Origin: an uncultured Bacteroidota bacterium
Lineage (GTDB): Bacteria; Bacteroidota; Bacteroidia; Flavobacteriales; Flavobacteriaceae
Direction: 5' to 3'
Assembly: GCA_902515395.1 (NCBI GenBank)
Contig: CABXUL010000002.1
Span: 1-64,000 of the forward strand
DNA: 64,000 nt
Shown here: piece after piece, positions 27,489-36,919 of the stretch
Position numbering within the stretch: position 1 is the stretch's first letter
How the letters are laid out: every line of letters begins with the position of its first letter
Program-made: the position numbers and the translations under genes
The notes under the pieces: model-generated
The model's input: only the letters and a program-made list of their open reading frames with translations
Database searches by the model: none
What the model was told of the DNA's origin: nothing

Positions 27489-28887
27489 AATCAGGATTCA
27501 ATTCTGTAGGAATTGGAGCATTAGTCTTTTCCCACCATGATTGCAAGTCACCAATTAATTCTGAAGCTTTTTCAGTTTCAGATTTGGATAAATCTTTTTT
27601 CTCACCAACATCATTTTTTAAATTATATAGCTCAATTTCTTCATTTTCAAAATAATAATGTAATTTCCAATCACCCTTTCTAATTATTGAACCAGGTCTT
27701 GTTCTAAAAAGGGAGTCCCTGTTTTCATTGTCTTTTATGTTATATCCCTGAAGATAAATTGGAAAATGCCAAAAAAGTGATCTTTCCTTAAATTCAGCTC
27801 CGTTTATTAATGAATTCAAGATTGAATTTCCGTCAAATTCATTATCCATTGAATGATCACCAATAGCATCCATAATGGTAGGAAAAATATCTAGATGTGA
27901 TATTGGAGATTTATCATTTATACCAGTTTTAATCTTACCTTTCCAATGAAATAAAAAGGGGACCCTGATTCCGCCCTCATAATAACTTCCTTTTCCTGCT
28001 CTAAGAGGTTTTTGCATTGTAATTTTACCATAGTATCCTCCATTATCTGAGGTAAATATTATTATTGAGTTATCAAATAAATTTTTCTCTTTTAATTTCT
28101 TAATCAGATCCCCGATATTACGATCCAAATTATCAATCATGGTAGCATAATTAGGATTTTTTTGCCCCTTATAAGCTGGCTTATTGATATACTTCTTCAT
28201 AAGTGAATCAACTTTATGAATTGGAGTATGAACCGCGTAAGGAGTATAGTGAAGGAAAAAAGGCTTATCAACTTTATCTAAAAAAGAAAGTGTTTCATCC
28301 ATTATAACGTCTGTCAAATATTTACCCGTTTCTGAACTTATATTTACTTTATATGGACTATTGTCCTTTCCATAGGGATGATAGAAACTAGCTGGATGAC
28401 CTATATGTCTTCCAGCAATATTTACATCAAAACCGTAATCTAATGGGTTTTCACTCAGGTGCCATTTACCTGAATGACATGTAGTGTAACCGGATTCTTT
28501 TAGCTTCTGTGCAATTACAGTAAACTTTTTATCTAAAGTAGTAGTATTTTTGATGGGTATTAATTTTCTATGCTTTGACTCCCCCCTATCTGAATTACTT
28601 ACAGTATAGATTTGATGTCTGGTAGTCCATTTACCGGTATTTATACATGCTCGACTTGGCGCACAATTAGCTGCAGCAGCATATCCTTGGGTAAATACCA
28701 TTCCATTTTCAGCAAGAGAATCAATATTTGGTGTTTCATAATATTCACTGCCCATAAAACTCACATCATTCCAACCCATATCATCAATATTTATAAAAAC
28801 AATATTAGGAGGGTGATTAGTATTTTTATTTTTTGTGCAGGAAAAAAATAATACTGTAATTGCTAAAAATTTAATGTATTTTATCAA
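27478..28887 (-). CDS. S1-family sulfatase, lipoprotein
   Basis: A lipoprotein signal ends LFFSC (Cys17). Metal Asp residues 35-36 lie in FINIDDMGWNDV and the formylglycine site is C75-A-P-S-R in ANCAPSRACINTG. GKWHLSENPLDYGFD and FTSDNGGYYGKITMQKPLRAGKGSYYEGG are S1 hallmarks of an arylsulfatase A-like group. Length is 469 residues. It lies directly downstream of the susC-susD pair on the same strand, after a strong terminator. It may therefore be expressed partly by read-through and partly from its own promoter. Confidence 0.94.
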   Translation of the reverse strand: MIKYIKFLAITVLFFSCTKNKNTNHPPNIVFINIDDMGWNDVSFMGSEYYETPNIDSLAENGMVFTQGYAAAANCAPSRACINTGKWTTRHQIYTVSNSDRGESKHRKLIPIKNTTTLDKKFTVIAQKLKESGYTTCHSGKWHLSENPLDYGFDVNIAGRHIGHPASFYHPYGKDNSPYKVNISSETGKYLTDVIMDETLSFLDKVDKPFFLHYTPYAVHTPIHKVDSLMKKYINKPAYKGQKNPNYATMIDNLDRNIGDLIKKLKEKNLFDNSIIIFTSDNGGYYGKITMQKPLRAGKGSYYEGGIRVPFLFHWKGKIKTGINDKSPISHLDIFPTIMDAIGDHSMDNEFDGNSILNSLINGAEFKERSLFWHFPIYLQGYNIKDNENRDSLFRTRPGSIIRKGDWKLHYYFENEEIELYNLKNDVGEKKDLSKSETEKASELIGDLQSWWEKTNAPIPTELNPDFEL

Positions 28888-28925
28888 TATAAAAATTTTT
28901 TCAAATCATAAATTTTGAAGAACAT

Positions 28926-28958
28926 AAAAAAACCAGTGCATTACTACACTGGTTTTTT
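28926..28958 (-). terminator. Rho-independent terminator after susD
   Basis: AACCAGTG (28931-28938) and CACTGGTT (28947-28954) form a perfect stem around an 8-base loop. A residues on the left and T residues on the right extend it, giving a U-tract in either direction. It lies 17 bases beyond the susD stop on the minus strand and 38 bases before the next sulfatase start. This is the clearest terminator in the window. It likely lowers sulfatase expression relative to the SusC/D pair. Confidence 0.85.
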
Positions 28959-28974
28959 AGATATAAATCAGTTT

Positions 28975-30537
28975 TTATCTGTATCCATTATTTGTAGGAT
29001 CAGTATTTAAAAGATTAGGATTCAACTGAATTTCAGAAAGTGGAATAGGCGCATACTGGTGTTTTTCTTGAACATTTTGTACAGCAGGCATGTTATGTTT
29101 TTGAAATTGAGTATTTCTTATACGATCTACATAAATACCCCACCTAACAAGATCAGGTTTTCTGTGACACTCTCCACACAATTCGTGTAATCTTTCCTCC
29201 CACATTTCTTCTCTAAACTGTTGCTGAGTCATATTACTCCAAGGCTGATCAGGCTCAAAAGCTCTTTCACGAACCTTATTTACATACTGGTATGCATTTC
29301 CAGGGCCATTAAGTTCATTCTCAGCCTCTCCAGCCATAAGATATATATCAGCAAGTCTAATCATTACAAAGTTTTCACTTTTATTATGTCTAGGAGAAAA
29401 GGTTTTGCTTAAATTCCATAACTTACTCATGTAAGCGAATTTAAGAGGTATCCCCTCATATTCTGTAGCAATAGTCACATCGTATCTTAAATCTCCGGCA
29501 TCCCAAGATGACCTATCAGCCAGAAGTGGAAGAGGTGATGCACCACCATAACCACCAAAATCATGATCGTTTGCAGCAAGAGCGGCTTTTAACTCACCTT
29601 GTCTTCCTTTTTTATCTTTGGGCTCATCTCTAATTCTCGGAACAAAATCGTGTCCTCTTTGATAACTATCCTCAGAATTAGTAGATAAACCTTTTGCAGG
29701 TAGACCAGTAAAATCAATCCACAAAATATGCTCAGGGTTTACTTTGTTTGAATAACCAGCATTACTCCAGTTATAAACATCACCAAAGTTCTCCATAAGT
29801 GAATGTGGAGAGTTATCAATAATATCTTTCGATGCTGTGAGCATTCCTTGCCAGTTCTCAGCGAACATATGGAATTTAGCTTCTAGAGCCCTTGCAGCCC
29901 ATTTAGACATTCTACCTAGATTAGATCCAGACCAGGAATCAGGTAACAAGCCATATGCAGTTTGAAGATCAGCTACCATAGCATCTCTAATTGTTTTAAC
30001 GGGTGTTCTCTCGAGTGAAGCTAACTCCTCAGGAGCAAGAATTTCAGTAAAAAACGGGACATCACCCCAAACACATGTTAAGTCATAATAAGCAAGTGCT
30101 CTAATCACGTAGAGCTGACCTAGAGACTGATCTATTGTAGTTTGAGATAATTTCTCATTTCCTTGAATGTTCGAAATAGCATCACTAGAATTTCTAATAG
30201 CCTCATAAAGTGTGTTCCAATAACGCTCTCCATCTGCCACTCCTTCATCCCAGGTAATATTATATGTTTCCTTAAAAATATTTCTGGTAGAGCTTATTTC
30301 ATCCGAAGGCATTTGCCACCAAGCTGGCCTGTCTCTGTGTTTGAACCAACCAGCATCAGTTAGCATCGAATAAGCTCCGTCTACTGCAATTTTAGCTTCA
30401 GCGTCACTGTTATAAAAAGTGGCAGGAGATAGACCATCTCTGAAGTCTTCAGCTAAATACTCTTCACAAGCTGATGGGATTATGATAAGGCATATTACCA
30501 TCAATAATTTCGTTAAATGTAATTTAATGTTTTTCAT
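28975..30537 (-). CDS. SusD/RagB-family outer-membrane glycan-binding lipoprotein
   Basis: The lipoprotein signal ends in PSAC (Cys24), followed by EEYLAEDFRDGLSPATFYN and AVDGAYSML, the usual start of SusD-like proteins. TPR-like segments follow (LGQLYVIRALAYYDL; MSKWAARALEAKFHMFAENW). The conserved C-terminal region includes FVMIRLADIYLMAGEAENE and EERLHELCGECHRKPDLVRWG. At 520 residues it is typical. It sits as the lid on the SusC porin and binds incoming oligosaccharides. It follows susC by 11 bp and ends at a strong terminator, so the pair forms a compact transcription unit. It is the only SusD in the window. Confidence 0.96.
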   Translation of the reverse strand: MKNIKLHLTKLLMVICLIIIPSACEEYLAEDFRDGLSPATFYNSDAEAKIAVDGAYSMLTDAGWFKHRDRPAWWQMPSDEISSTRNIFKETYNITWDEGVADGERYWNTLYEAIRNSSDAISNIQGNEKLSQTTIDQSLGQLYVIRALAYYDLTCVWGDVPFFTEILAPEELASLERTPVKTIRDAMVADLQTAYGLLPDSWSGSNLGRMSKWAARALEAKFHMFAENWQGMLTASKDIIDNSPHSLMENFGDVYNWSNAGYSNKVNPEHILWIDFTGLPAKGLSTNSEDSYQRGHDFVPRIRDEPKDKKGRQGELKAALAANDHDFGGYGGASPLPLLADRSSWDAGDLRYDVTIATEYEGIPLKFAYMSKLWNLSKTFSPRHNKSENFVMIRLADIYLMAGEAENELNGPGNAYQYVNKVRERAFEPDQPWSNMTQQQFREEMWEERLHELCGECHRKPDLVRWGIYVDRIRNTQFQKHNMPAVQNVQEKHQYAPIPLSEIQLNPNLLNTDPTNNGYR

Positions 30538-30548
30538 AATCTATATTA

Positions 30549-33500
30549 TTATAAGTTTAACCTAAATCCAATAGCTACAGAGGAAGCATAAGGGTACTGA
30601 TCGTCAGCAACTCCTTGAGCAACAGTACTAGATCCTCCATCACTAACCTCTGGATCTCCCCACTTGTAACCAGTTATTAAAAGTAAATTATTACCCGTAA
30701 GATAGACACTCGCTGTATCTACAAATGGAAGACCTGGAATTTCATCAAAATCATAATTAAGGGTAACATTTTTAAGACGGATAAATGATCCATCAACAAT
30801 ATTCAAACTACTGTTAGGTCTGAAACCACCAGCTGAGGTTCCTGCTCTTGGAATATCAGAGGTTGGATTTGAAGGAGTCCATCTATCTTCAACGATGGGT
30901 AACATGTTGGTCTCTGGACCACGACCATAATAATGCTCGTAAATAGAGGCATCAAACATTTCATGACCCTGCATACCCTGAATAAAAACATCCATAGTCC
31001 AATTTTTATAGGTTAATGTATTTCTAAATCCATAATAAAAATCTGGTTGAGGGCTTCCCAATGCTACAAAGTCATTTTGATTAATTGCGCCATCTCCATT
31101 TTGATCCACATAATTTGGAGCTCCAATACCATCAATACCTGCTCTTTGGTCTGCATCTATTTCAGCTGCAGATTTATATGTACCCTCATAAATGGCTCCA
31201 TAAAAAACTGGCATTACCTCACCTGGAACAAGTCTAAGAGCACCAGCTCCAGCTTGTGCGTGGTTTGGGTTTCTCAAAGGAATAAAAGGAGATCCTCCAA
31301 GGCTAATTACTTTATTTCTGTTAGCAGAAATTTGCAAATTAGAACTCCACACAAAGTCAGGTTTTTCTATGTTAACAGAATTCAATGTAAATTCAAAACC
31401 TTTATTTTCAACCTCACCAACGTTTTCAAGCCTTGTATCTCCAGCAGTTCCAGGAAGTGGTTTTGCTAATAATAAGTCTTTGGTTTGTTTATTGTAATAA
31501 TCAATTTCAACAGAATATCTATTATTTAAAAATCCTATTTCAAGACCAATATCAGTCTGATGAGTTTTTTCCCACTCTAAACCTGTACTTGGCAGTGAAG
31601 CCAAAATTACAGAAGGGGAAATTGATTGATTAAAAAAGATATTTCTAGGAACATATTTAGCGAGTGAATTATATGGACTGACTCCTTGTTCACCTACTAT
31701 ACCGTAACTAGCTCTTAACTTCAAACTACTAACAGCCTCAATATCTTGCATAAAATCTTCTTGACCAATTTTCCAAGCAGCTCCAACGGATGGGAAAAAT
31801 GCATATTTTTTACCTTCCTCAAAAACCGAAGATCCATCTCGTCTACCAACTAAAGTTAAGAGATATTTATCCCTAAAGCTATAATTTATCCTACCTAAAA
31901 TTGATTCAAAAGTTCTTTGATTATAGTCAGATCCTATTACATTTCTGGTAGCATCTGCTCCTAAGGAAAGATTATTAAAAGTTACAACGTCATTGGCGTA
32001 ACCTGCTCCTCCAGCGTTAACACCGCTAAATGTGTTTTTTTGCATGGTGTAACCTGCTAACACTTTAAGTGAATGGTCTCCAATATCTTTAGTATACGTA
32101 ACAGTATTTTCATTCAAAAGATCTGTCGTACGACCCATTGAAACATCAGCGTCACCTCCTGTTCCAGCATTTATTACTATAGGATCGAGGTTACCAACAT
32201 ATTGATTTCGTTTATTGAAAATTAGATTTGATCCAACAGAGCTTCTAAATGTGAAATCTTTAGCAATATCAAACTCCACATAAGCATTTGCGAGGACATT
32301 TGTTACAAAGCTATGATCTATTCTATGATTGACATCGTGAACGGGACTCCTATTAATAACACCAGATACTGGATTTGTACCATTGAAGGATCCATCATCG
32401 TTGTATACAGGTGTTGTTGGGAGCATTGAAAAGTAAACATTTCCAAGAATAACTTTATTATGTTCCTGTTTTCTATCAGTAATCATCATTCTTATTCCAG
32501 TTCTAATATTATCATTAACATTAACATCAAAATTTGCTCTTAAAGAATTTCTAACCATACCAGAAGCTTTGATAATACCTTCTTGGGCAAATCTATTGTA
32601 TGAAATAAAATAATTAGCTTTTCCAGAGTTACCACTTATATTGACATCAGTGTTATCTATTCTTCCATTTCTAGTAATTAGTCCTCTCCAATCAGTTGGA
32701 ACAATACTTTGCCAATTAGGCGCATGAATAGCATTTCCAGCCAATGATGGGTCATTTGTTCCATAATCTGTATCAACATAGGTTACACCTTCATTCCAAT
32801 ATTCAGCCCATACGCCAATACTTGCCATTTCAGGATAATTGTAAACTATTTGAGAAGAAGAATAATGATTTATAGAAACATCTACCTTTCCCTCTTGAGT
32901 GGATAGACCAGATTTAGTAGTAATTAAAATAACCCCTGCAGCACCACGAGTTCCATAAATTGCAAGTGAACTTGCGTCTTTAAGAACTTCGATTGATTCA
33001 ATGTCATTCACATTTAAATTTGAAAGGTTAAAATTAGTTCCAACAATAAAGCCATCAATCACAAATAATGGTTGGTTATTTCCATTAATCGAGCTCATAC
33101 CTCTAATTCTTATGGTGGAAGGGGCACCAGGCTCACCGCTTGTTGAAACAACGTTAACACCAGCTGCCCTACCTTGCAACATATTATCAACTCTTGCGAC
33201 AGGTTGATTTAAAAGTGCATCACCTTTAATTTGTGAAATTGAAGAAACGAGATCCTTTTTGGCAGTAGAACCATATCCGGTTATAATCACTTCATCAAGT
33301 TTAGCATAGTCTTCATCAAGAGAAATACTCAAATTACTCTCGGCTCCAACAACTACTTCTTGAGTTGTGAATCCAATAAAGGAGATTGTTAACACATCAC
33401 CATCATTTGCCTCCAAAGCAAAGTTTCCATCAAAATCAGTCACTACTCCTTTATTTGTGCCTTTTACAATTACATTTACACCTGGAAGTGGAACTGCATC

Positions 33501-33635
33501 GGCATCTGATATTACACCAGAAATAGTTTTTTGACCAATGGCTTGCATACTTATAAGTAAAGTAGCCAAAATCATCAGTAAAAATCTATTGGAACAATAA
33601 TCCAAAAGGTTTCTACCCTTTTTTAGTAAAATCAT
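30549..33635 (-). CDS. SusC/RagA-family TonB-dependent outer-membrane transporter
   Basis: After a signal (LLMILATLLISMQAIGQ) comes a CarboxypepD_reg-like domain (TISGVISDADAVPLPGVNVIVKG), a short linker with the TonB-box-like DEVIITGYG, and a plug domain with VDNMLQGRAAGVNV and VLKDASSLAIYGTRGAAGVI. A long beta-barrel follows to residue 1028, ending in a Phe-containing FRLNL. Both the SusC signature segments and the length are standard. A DQNGDGAINQNDF motif in the barrel may bind calcium. It imports oligosaccharides with the SusD encoded downstream, powered by TonB. The 188 bp divergent region towards the sulfatase at 33824 must hold its promoter. Confidence 0.96.
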   Translation of the reverse strand: MILLKKGRNLLDYCSNRFLLMILATLLISMQAIGQKTISGVISDADAVPLPGVNVIVKGTNKGVVTDFDGNFALEANDGDVLTISFIGFTTQEVVVGAESNLSISLDEDYAKLDEVIITGYGSTAKKDLVSSISQIKGDALLNQPVARVDNMLQGRAAGVNVVSTSGEPGAPSTIRIRGMSSINGNNQPLFVIDGFIVGTNFNLSNLNVNDIESIEVLKDASSLAIYGTRGAAGVILITTKSGLSTQEGKVDVSINHYSSSQIVYNYPEMASIGVWAEYWNEGVTYVDTDYGTNDPSLAGNAIHAPNWQSIVPTDWRGLITRNGRIDNTDVNISGNSGKANYFISYNRFAQEGIIKASGMVRNSLRANFDVNVNDNIRTGIRMMITDRKQEHNKVILGNVYFSMLPTTPVYNDDGSFNGTNPVSGVINRSPVHDVNHRIDHSFVTNVLANAYVEFDIAKDFTFRSSVGSNLIFNKRNQYVGNLDPIVINAGTGGDADVSMGRTTDLLNENTVTYTKDIGDHSLKVLAGYTMQKNTFSGVNAGGAGYANDVVTFNNLSLGADATRNVIGSDYNQRTFESILGRINYSFRDKYLLTLVGRRDGSSVFEEGKKYAFFPSVGAAWKIGQEDFMQDIEAVSSLKLRASYGIVGEQGVSPYNSLAKYVPRNIFFNQSISPSVILASLPSTGLEWEKTHQTDIGLEIGFLNNRYSVEIDYYNKQTKDLLLAKPLPGTAGDTRLENVGEVENKGFEFTLNSVNIEKPDFVWSSNLQISANRNKVISLGGSPFIPLRNPNHAQAGAGALRLVPGEVMPVFYGAIYEGTYKSAAEIDADQRAGIDGIGAPNYVDQNGDGAINQNDFVALGSPQPDFYYGFRNTLTYKNWTMDVFIQGMQGHEMFDASIYEHYYGRGPETNMLPIVEDRWTPSNPTSDIPRAGTSAGGFRPNSSLNIVDGSFIRLKNVTLNYDFDEIPGLPFVDTASVYLTGNNLLLITGYKWGDPEVSDGGSSTVAQGVADDQYPYASSVAIGFRLNL

Positions 33636-33823
33636 AGAATGTTTGTTTTAAGTTAAATTAATAAAAAAAAGCCGTAAACTACTACAAATCAAATGTTTAA
33701 AGTAAAAGAATTGATTTTTATTAATTAAAATTGTTTGTTTGAGGGCCTAATTTAATAATTTTTGTTAATAAAATCCCAAAAATTGTCTGGATTACTGGTT
33801 ATTTTAGGTACCTCAAATAAAAA

Positions 33824-35383
33824 ATGAAAAAACTATTTAATTATTTATTTTTTTTGATAATACTTCTTGGAGGATGTAATGCTAATAAAGATGTAAAACC
33901 TCCTAATATTCTATTTGTTATTTCAGATGATCAATCTTATCCCCATGCTAGTATTTATGGAACTAAATGGCTAAGCACTCCAGGGTTTGACCGCATTGCA
34001 AATGAGGGTCTATTATTTAATCATGCTTATACAACTAACGCTAAATGTTCACCTTCAAGATCCACGATTTTAACTGGTAGAGACAGTTGGCTTTTGGAGG
34101 AGGCTACGAATCACGTTCCTTTTTTTCCTGAAAAATTCACAACATTTCCCGAGGTTTTAAAAAATAGAGGTTACAAAACTGGGAAAACCGGGAAAGGATG
34201 GGCTCCTGGTGTAGCATTAAAAAATGGACAAAAAAGAAATTTGATTGGGGAAAATTACGGTATGGTAAAAATCGATCCTCCTGCCAAGTATATAAGTGAC
34301 AATGATTATAGTGGAAACTTCAAATATTTCCTTGATAATAAAAAAATTGATCAACCATTCTTTTTTTGGGTCGGAGGTTTAGAACCCCATAGACGTTATG
34401 AGTATAAAGCAGGAATAAATTTTGGTGGTAAAAATATTGAACAAATTGAAAAAGTTCCAAACTATTGGCCTGATTCAGATAATGTTAAAACTGATATGCT
34501 TGATTATGCTTTCGAAATTGAATATTTTGATTCTCACTTAGAAAGAATTATAAGTGAACTAGAGAAAAGAAATTTATTGGAAAACACCATAATAGTGGTT
34601 ACCTCAGACAATGGTATGCCTTTTCCTAGAGTAAAAGGACAGGTATTTCCGTACGATAATAGACTTCCTTTGGCGATCCGATGGGGTAAGGGAATAAAAA
34701 ATCCAGGAAGGATAATTAAGGATTATGTGAGTTTTTCAGACTTTGCCCCGACCTTTTTAGAACTTGCTGGTGTTGATTTAGCAAATCAAAACATGGAAGA
34801 ATTTTCCGGTACCAGTTTGAAAAATATTTTTAACGACGATCCGATTCAGAAAAAAAGAAATTATATGATCATTGGAAAAGAGCGGCATGATATTGGAAGA
34901 CAAAACGACAATGGCTATCCTGTTAGGGCAATAATAGCTGGTCATTATTTTTACAGCTTAAACTTTAAACCCAATCGGTGGCCTGCAGGAAATCCAGAAA
35001 CTGGATACCTTAATACAGATGGCAGTCCTACCAAAACGGAAATCCTGAATCTTAAAAGAGAGGGGTTAAATGAAGATTATTGGAACTTATCATTCGGGAA
35101 GAGACCTGAGGAAACATTATATGATTTAAGAAAAGACCCAGACTGCATTGAAAATATTGCACAAAACAATAAGTATAGTTTTATAAAAGATAGCCTAAGA
35201 AAAGTTTTAATCGAAGATTTGACAATAAACAAAGATCCTAGAATTCTTGGATATGGTGATTTATTTGATAATTACACCTATGCAGAAAAACGGACTAGAA
35301 ACTTTTACGAACGCTATATGAATGGAGAATCATTGGATTCAGATTGGGTAAACTCATCAGACTTTGAAAACCCTTCGGATTAA
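33824..35383 (+). CDS. S1-family sulfatase, heparan N-sulfatase-like, lipoprotein
   Basis: A lipoprotein signal ends LLGGC (Cys18). Metal Asp residues 35-36 lie in FVISDDQSYPHASIYG and the formylglycine site is C75-S-P-S-R in NAKCSPSRSTILTGR. GKTGKGWAPG replaces the more common GKWH, and VTSDNGMPFPRVKGQVFPYD matches the sulfamidase-like S1 branch. At 519 residues the length is normal. It is divergent from susC and convergent with the sulfatase gene at 35387 (3 bp apart). Confidence 0.93.
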   Translation: MKKLFNYLFFLIILLGGCNANKDVKPPNILFVISDDQSYPHASIYGTKWLSTPGFDRIANEGLLFNHAYTTNAKCSPSRSTILTGRDSWLLEEATNHVPFFPEKFTTFPEVLKNRGYKTGKTGKGWAPGVALKNGQKRNLIGENYGMVKIDPPAKYISDNDYSGNFKYFLDNKKIDQPFFFWVGGLEPHRRYEYKAGINFGGKNIEQIEKVPNYWPDSDNVKTDMLDYAFEIEYFDSHLERIISELEKRNLLENTIIVVTSDNGMPFPRVKGQVFPYDNRLPLAIRWGKGIKNPGRIIKDYVSFSDFAPTFLELAGVDLANQNMEEFSGTSLKNIFNDDPIQKKRNYMIIGKERHDIGRQNDNGYPVRAIIAGHYFYSLNFKPNRWPAGNPETGYLNTDGSPTKTEILNLKREGLNEDYWNLSFGKRPEETLYDLRKDPDCIENIAQNNKYSFIKDSLRKVLIEDLTINKDPRILGYGDLFDNYTYAEKRTRNFYERYMNGESLDSDWVNSSDFENPSD

Positions 35384-35386
35384 TAA

Positions 35387-36910
35387 TTAATACTGATCCA
35401 GAACTGGAATATTAAATTTTTCAATAGTTGCCTTAGTATGAGCAGATTTCATTAAGCTTTCCAACTTTTTAACAACATCTGGGTAATCCTCTGATAAATC
35501 ATTTAATTCCTTCGGGTCATCTTTAATATTAAATAATTTAAGTTTAGATGGACCTTCAAATAATTGCTTTTTATAACCTTTCCAATCATTTACTCTAATT
35601 GCCTGTTGACCAGTATAGGAGGGAAACTCCCAATACAAATAGTCATGTTTTTTTTGTTCTTCACCTAATAATACTGGCAAATAACTTTTTCCATCAATTT
35701 TAAAATCTGGCTTAGCACCAATTACATCACAAACCGTAGCAAAATAATCATAAAAAACACATGGGTGATCAGACTTAGAGCCTGCTTTAATTTTTTTTGG
35801 CCAAGAGGCAATCGTTGGTACTCTTATTCCTCCTTCATTAACATTTCCTTTTACGGTATTTTTTGAATTAACAAAAATTCCAGTGCTATTAAAAAAGTGT
35901 ATATCTACTTGTTCGTCTTTGTGTGTAGGGCCATTATCACTTGAAAATACAATTAGTGTATTTTCGTATTGACCATTTTCTTTAAGTTTCGCTACTAATT
36001 CTCCAACCTGTTCATCTAAATATGATATCATTGCTGCATATGTAGCTCTAGGAGAAAAGTTTGGAAAGTAACCTTTATTTCCAAGATAAGGCTCCTCTTT
36101 TCCAAATTTTTCTCTGTAATAATTTACCCATTTTTTTGGAGCCTGTAATGGTAAATGAGGAAGTGGACTAGCATAATAAAGAAAGAATTTTTGATTAATA
36201 TTTCGATCTAAAAATGCCATTGCCTCATTATGCATGAGTGTTGGAGCATAATCATTTTGGTGATATAATGCATAGCTTTCTTCATCCTTAGGATTAAGGT
36301 GATCGGGAAGTTTTCCTTTATCAACAACTGTGTTATTTAAAATATGCCGTTCGCTGTTTCGCCATAAATGGGTGGGAAATAGGTTATGAGCTTGTCGCTG
36401 ACAATTATAGCCATAAAAAAAATCAAACCCTTTTTTATTTGGAATACTGGTTGTATTAGGAGCCCCAAGACCCCATTTACCAACCATACCTGTTTTATAC
36501 CCATTAGATTTTAAAATATTTGCAATTGTCCGAATGGAATCTGGCATTGGGCGTTGACCCTCAAGGTTTGAATTTTCAAACATTGACTTAAAGCTCCAGA
36601 CGTCTCCACGTTCTCCCCACTCACTGTTTCCTCTAACTGGGTTATGACCTGCGTGAAGTCCAGTCATTAAAATTGCTCGAGCTGGAGCACAAACGGGAGC
36701 TCCGCTGTAATGATCTGTCAAAATCATACCAGATTTTGCTAATGCATCAAGGTTTGGGGTTTCAATTAATTGTTGTCCTAAAACTCCCAATTCACCATAT
36801 CCAAGATCATCAGCAAGAATAAAAATAAAATTAGGCAGATCTTTAACTGATTTTTTATTTAGAGAACAGGAGACTATAAATAGTATTATGCAAGTTATTA
36901 AATACTTCAT
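35387..36910 (-). CDS. S1-family sulfatase, lipoprotein
   Basis: A lipoprotein signal ends FIVSC (Cys15). Metal Asp residues 34-35 lie in FILADDLGYGELGVLG and the formylglycine site is C74-A-P-A-R in APVCAPARAILMTGLHAGH. GMVGKWGLGAP and FSSDNGPTHKDEQVDIHFFNS are S1 features of the group often annotated as arylsulfatase A. Length is 507 residues. It follows another sulfatase gene at 9 bp on the same strand, so the two are probably co-transcribed. The sugar specificity is unknown. Confidence 0.94.
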   Translation of the reverse strand: MKYLITCIILFIVSCSLNKKSVKDLPNFIFILADDLGYGELGVLGQQLIETPNLDALAKSGMILTDHYSGAPVCAPARAILMTGLHAGHNPVRGNSEWGERGDVWSFKSMFENSNLEGQRPMPDSIRTIANILKSNGYKTGMVGKWGLGAPNTTSIPNKKGFDFFYGYNCQRQAHNLFPTHLWRNSERHILNNTVVDKGKLPDHLNPKDEESYALYHQNDYAPTLMHNEAMAFLDRNINQKFFLYYASPLPHLPLQAPKKWVNYYREKFGKEEPYLGNKGYFPNFSPRATYAAMISYLDEQVGELVAKLKENGQYENTLIVFSSDNGPTHKDEQVDIHFFNSTGIFVNSKNTVKGNVNEGGIRVPTIASWPKKIKAGSKSDHPCVFYDYFATVCDVIGAKPDFKIDGKSYLPVLLGEEQKKHDYLYWEFPSYTGQQAIRVNDWKGYKKQLFEGPSKLKLFNIKDDPKELNDLSEDYPDVVKKLESLMKSAHTKATIEKFNIPVLDQY

Positions 36911-36919
36911 AAGATAAAA

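Noticed and set aside
31047-31469. 140-residue plus-strand open frame inside susC
   Set aside because: It is antisense to a strongly conserved TonB-dependent transporter, has low-complexity Ser/Cys/Ile composition and matches no recognisable domain.
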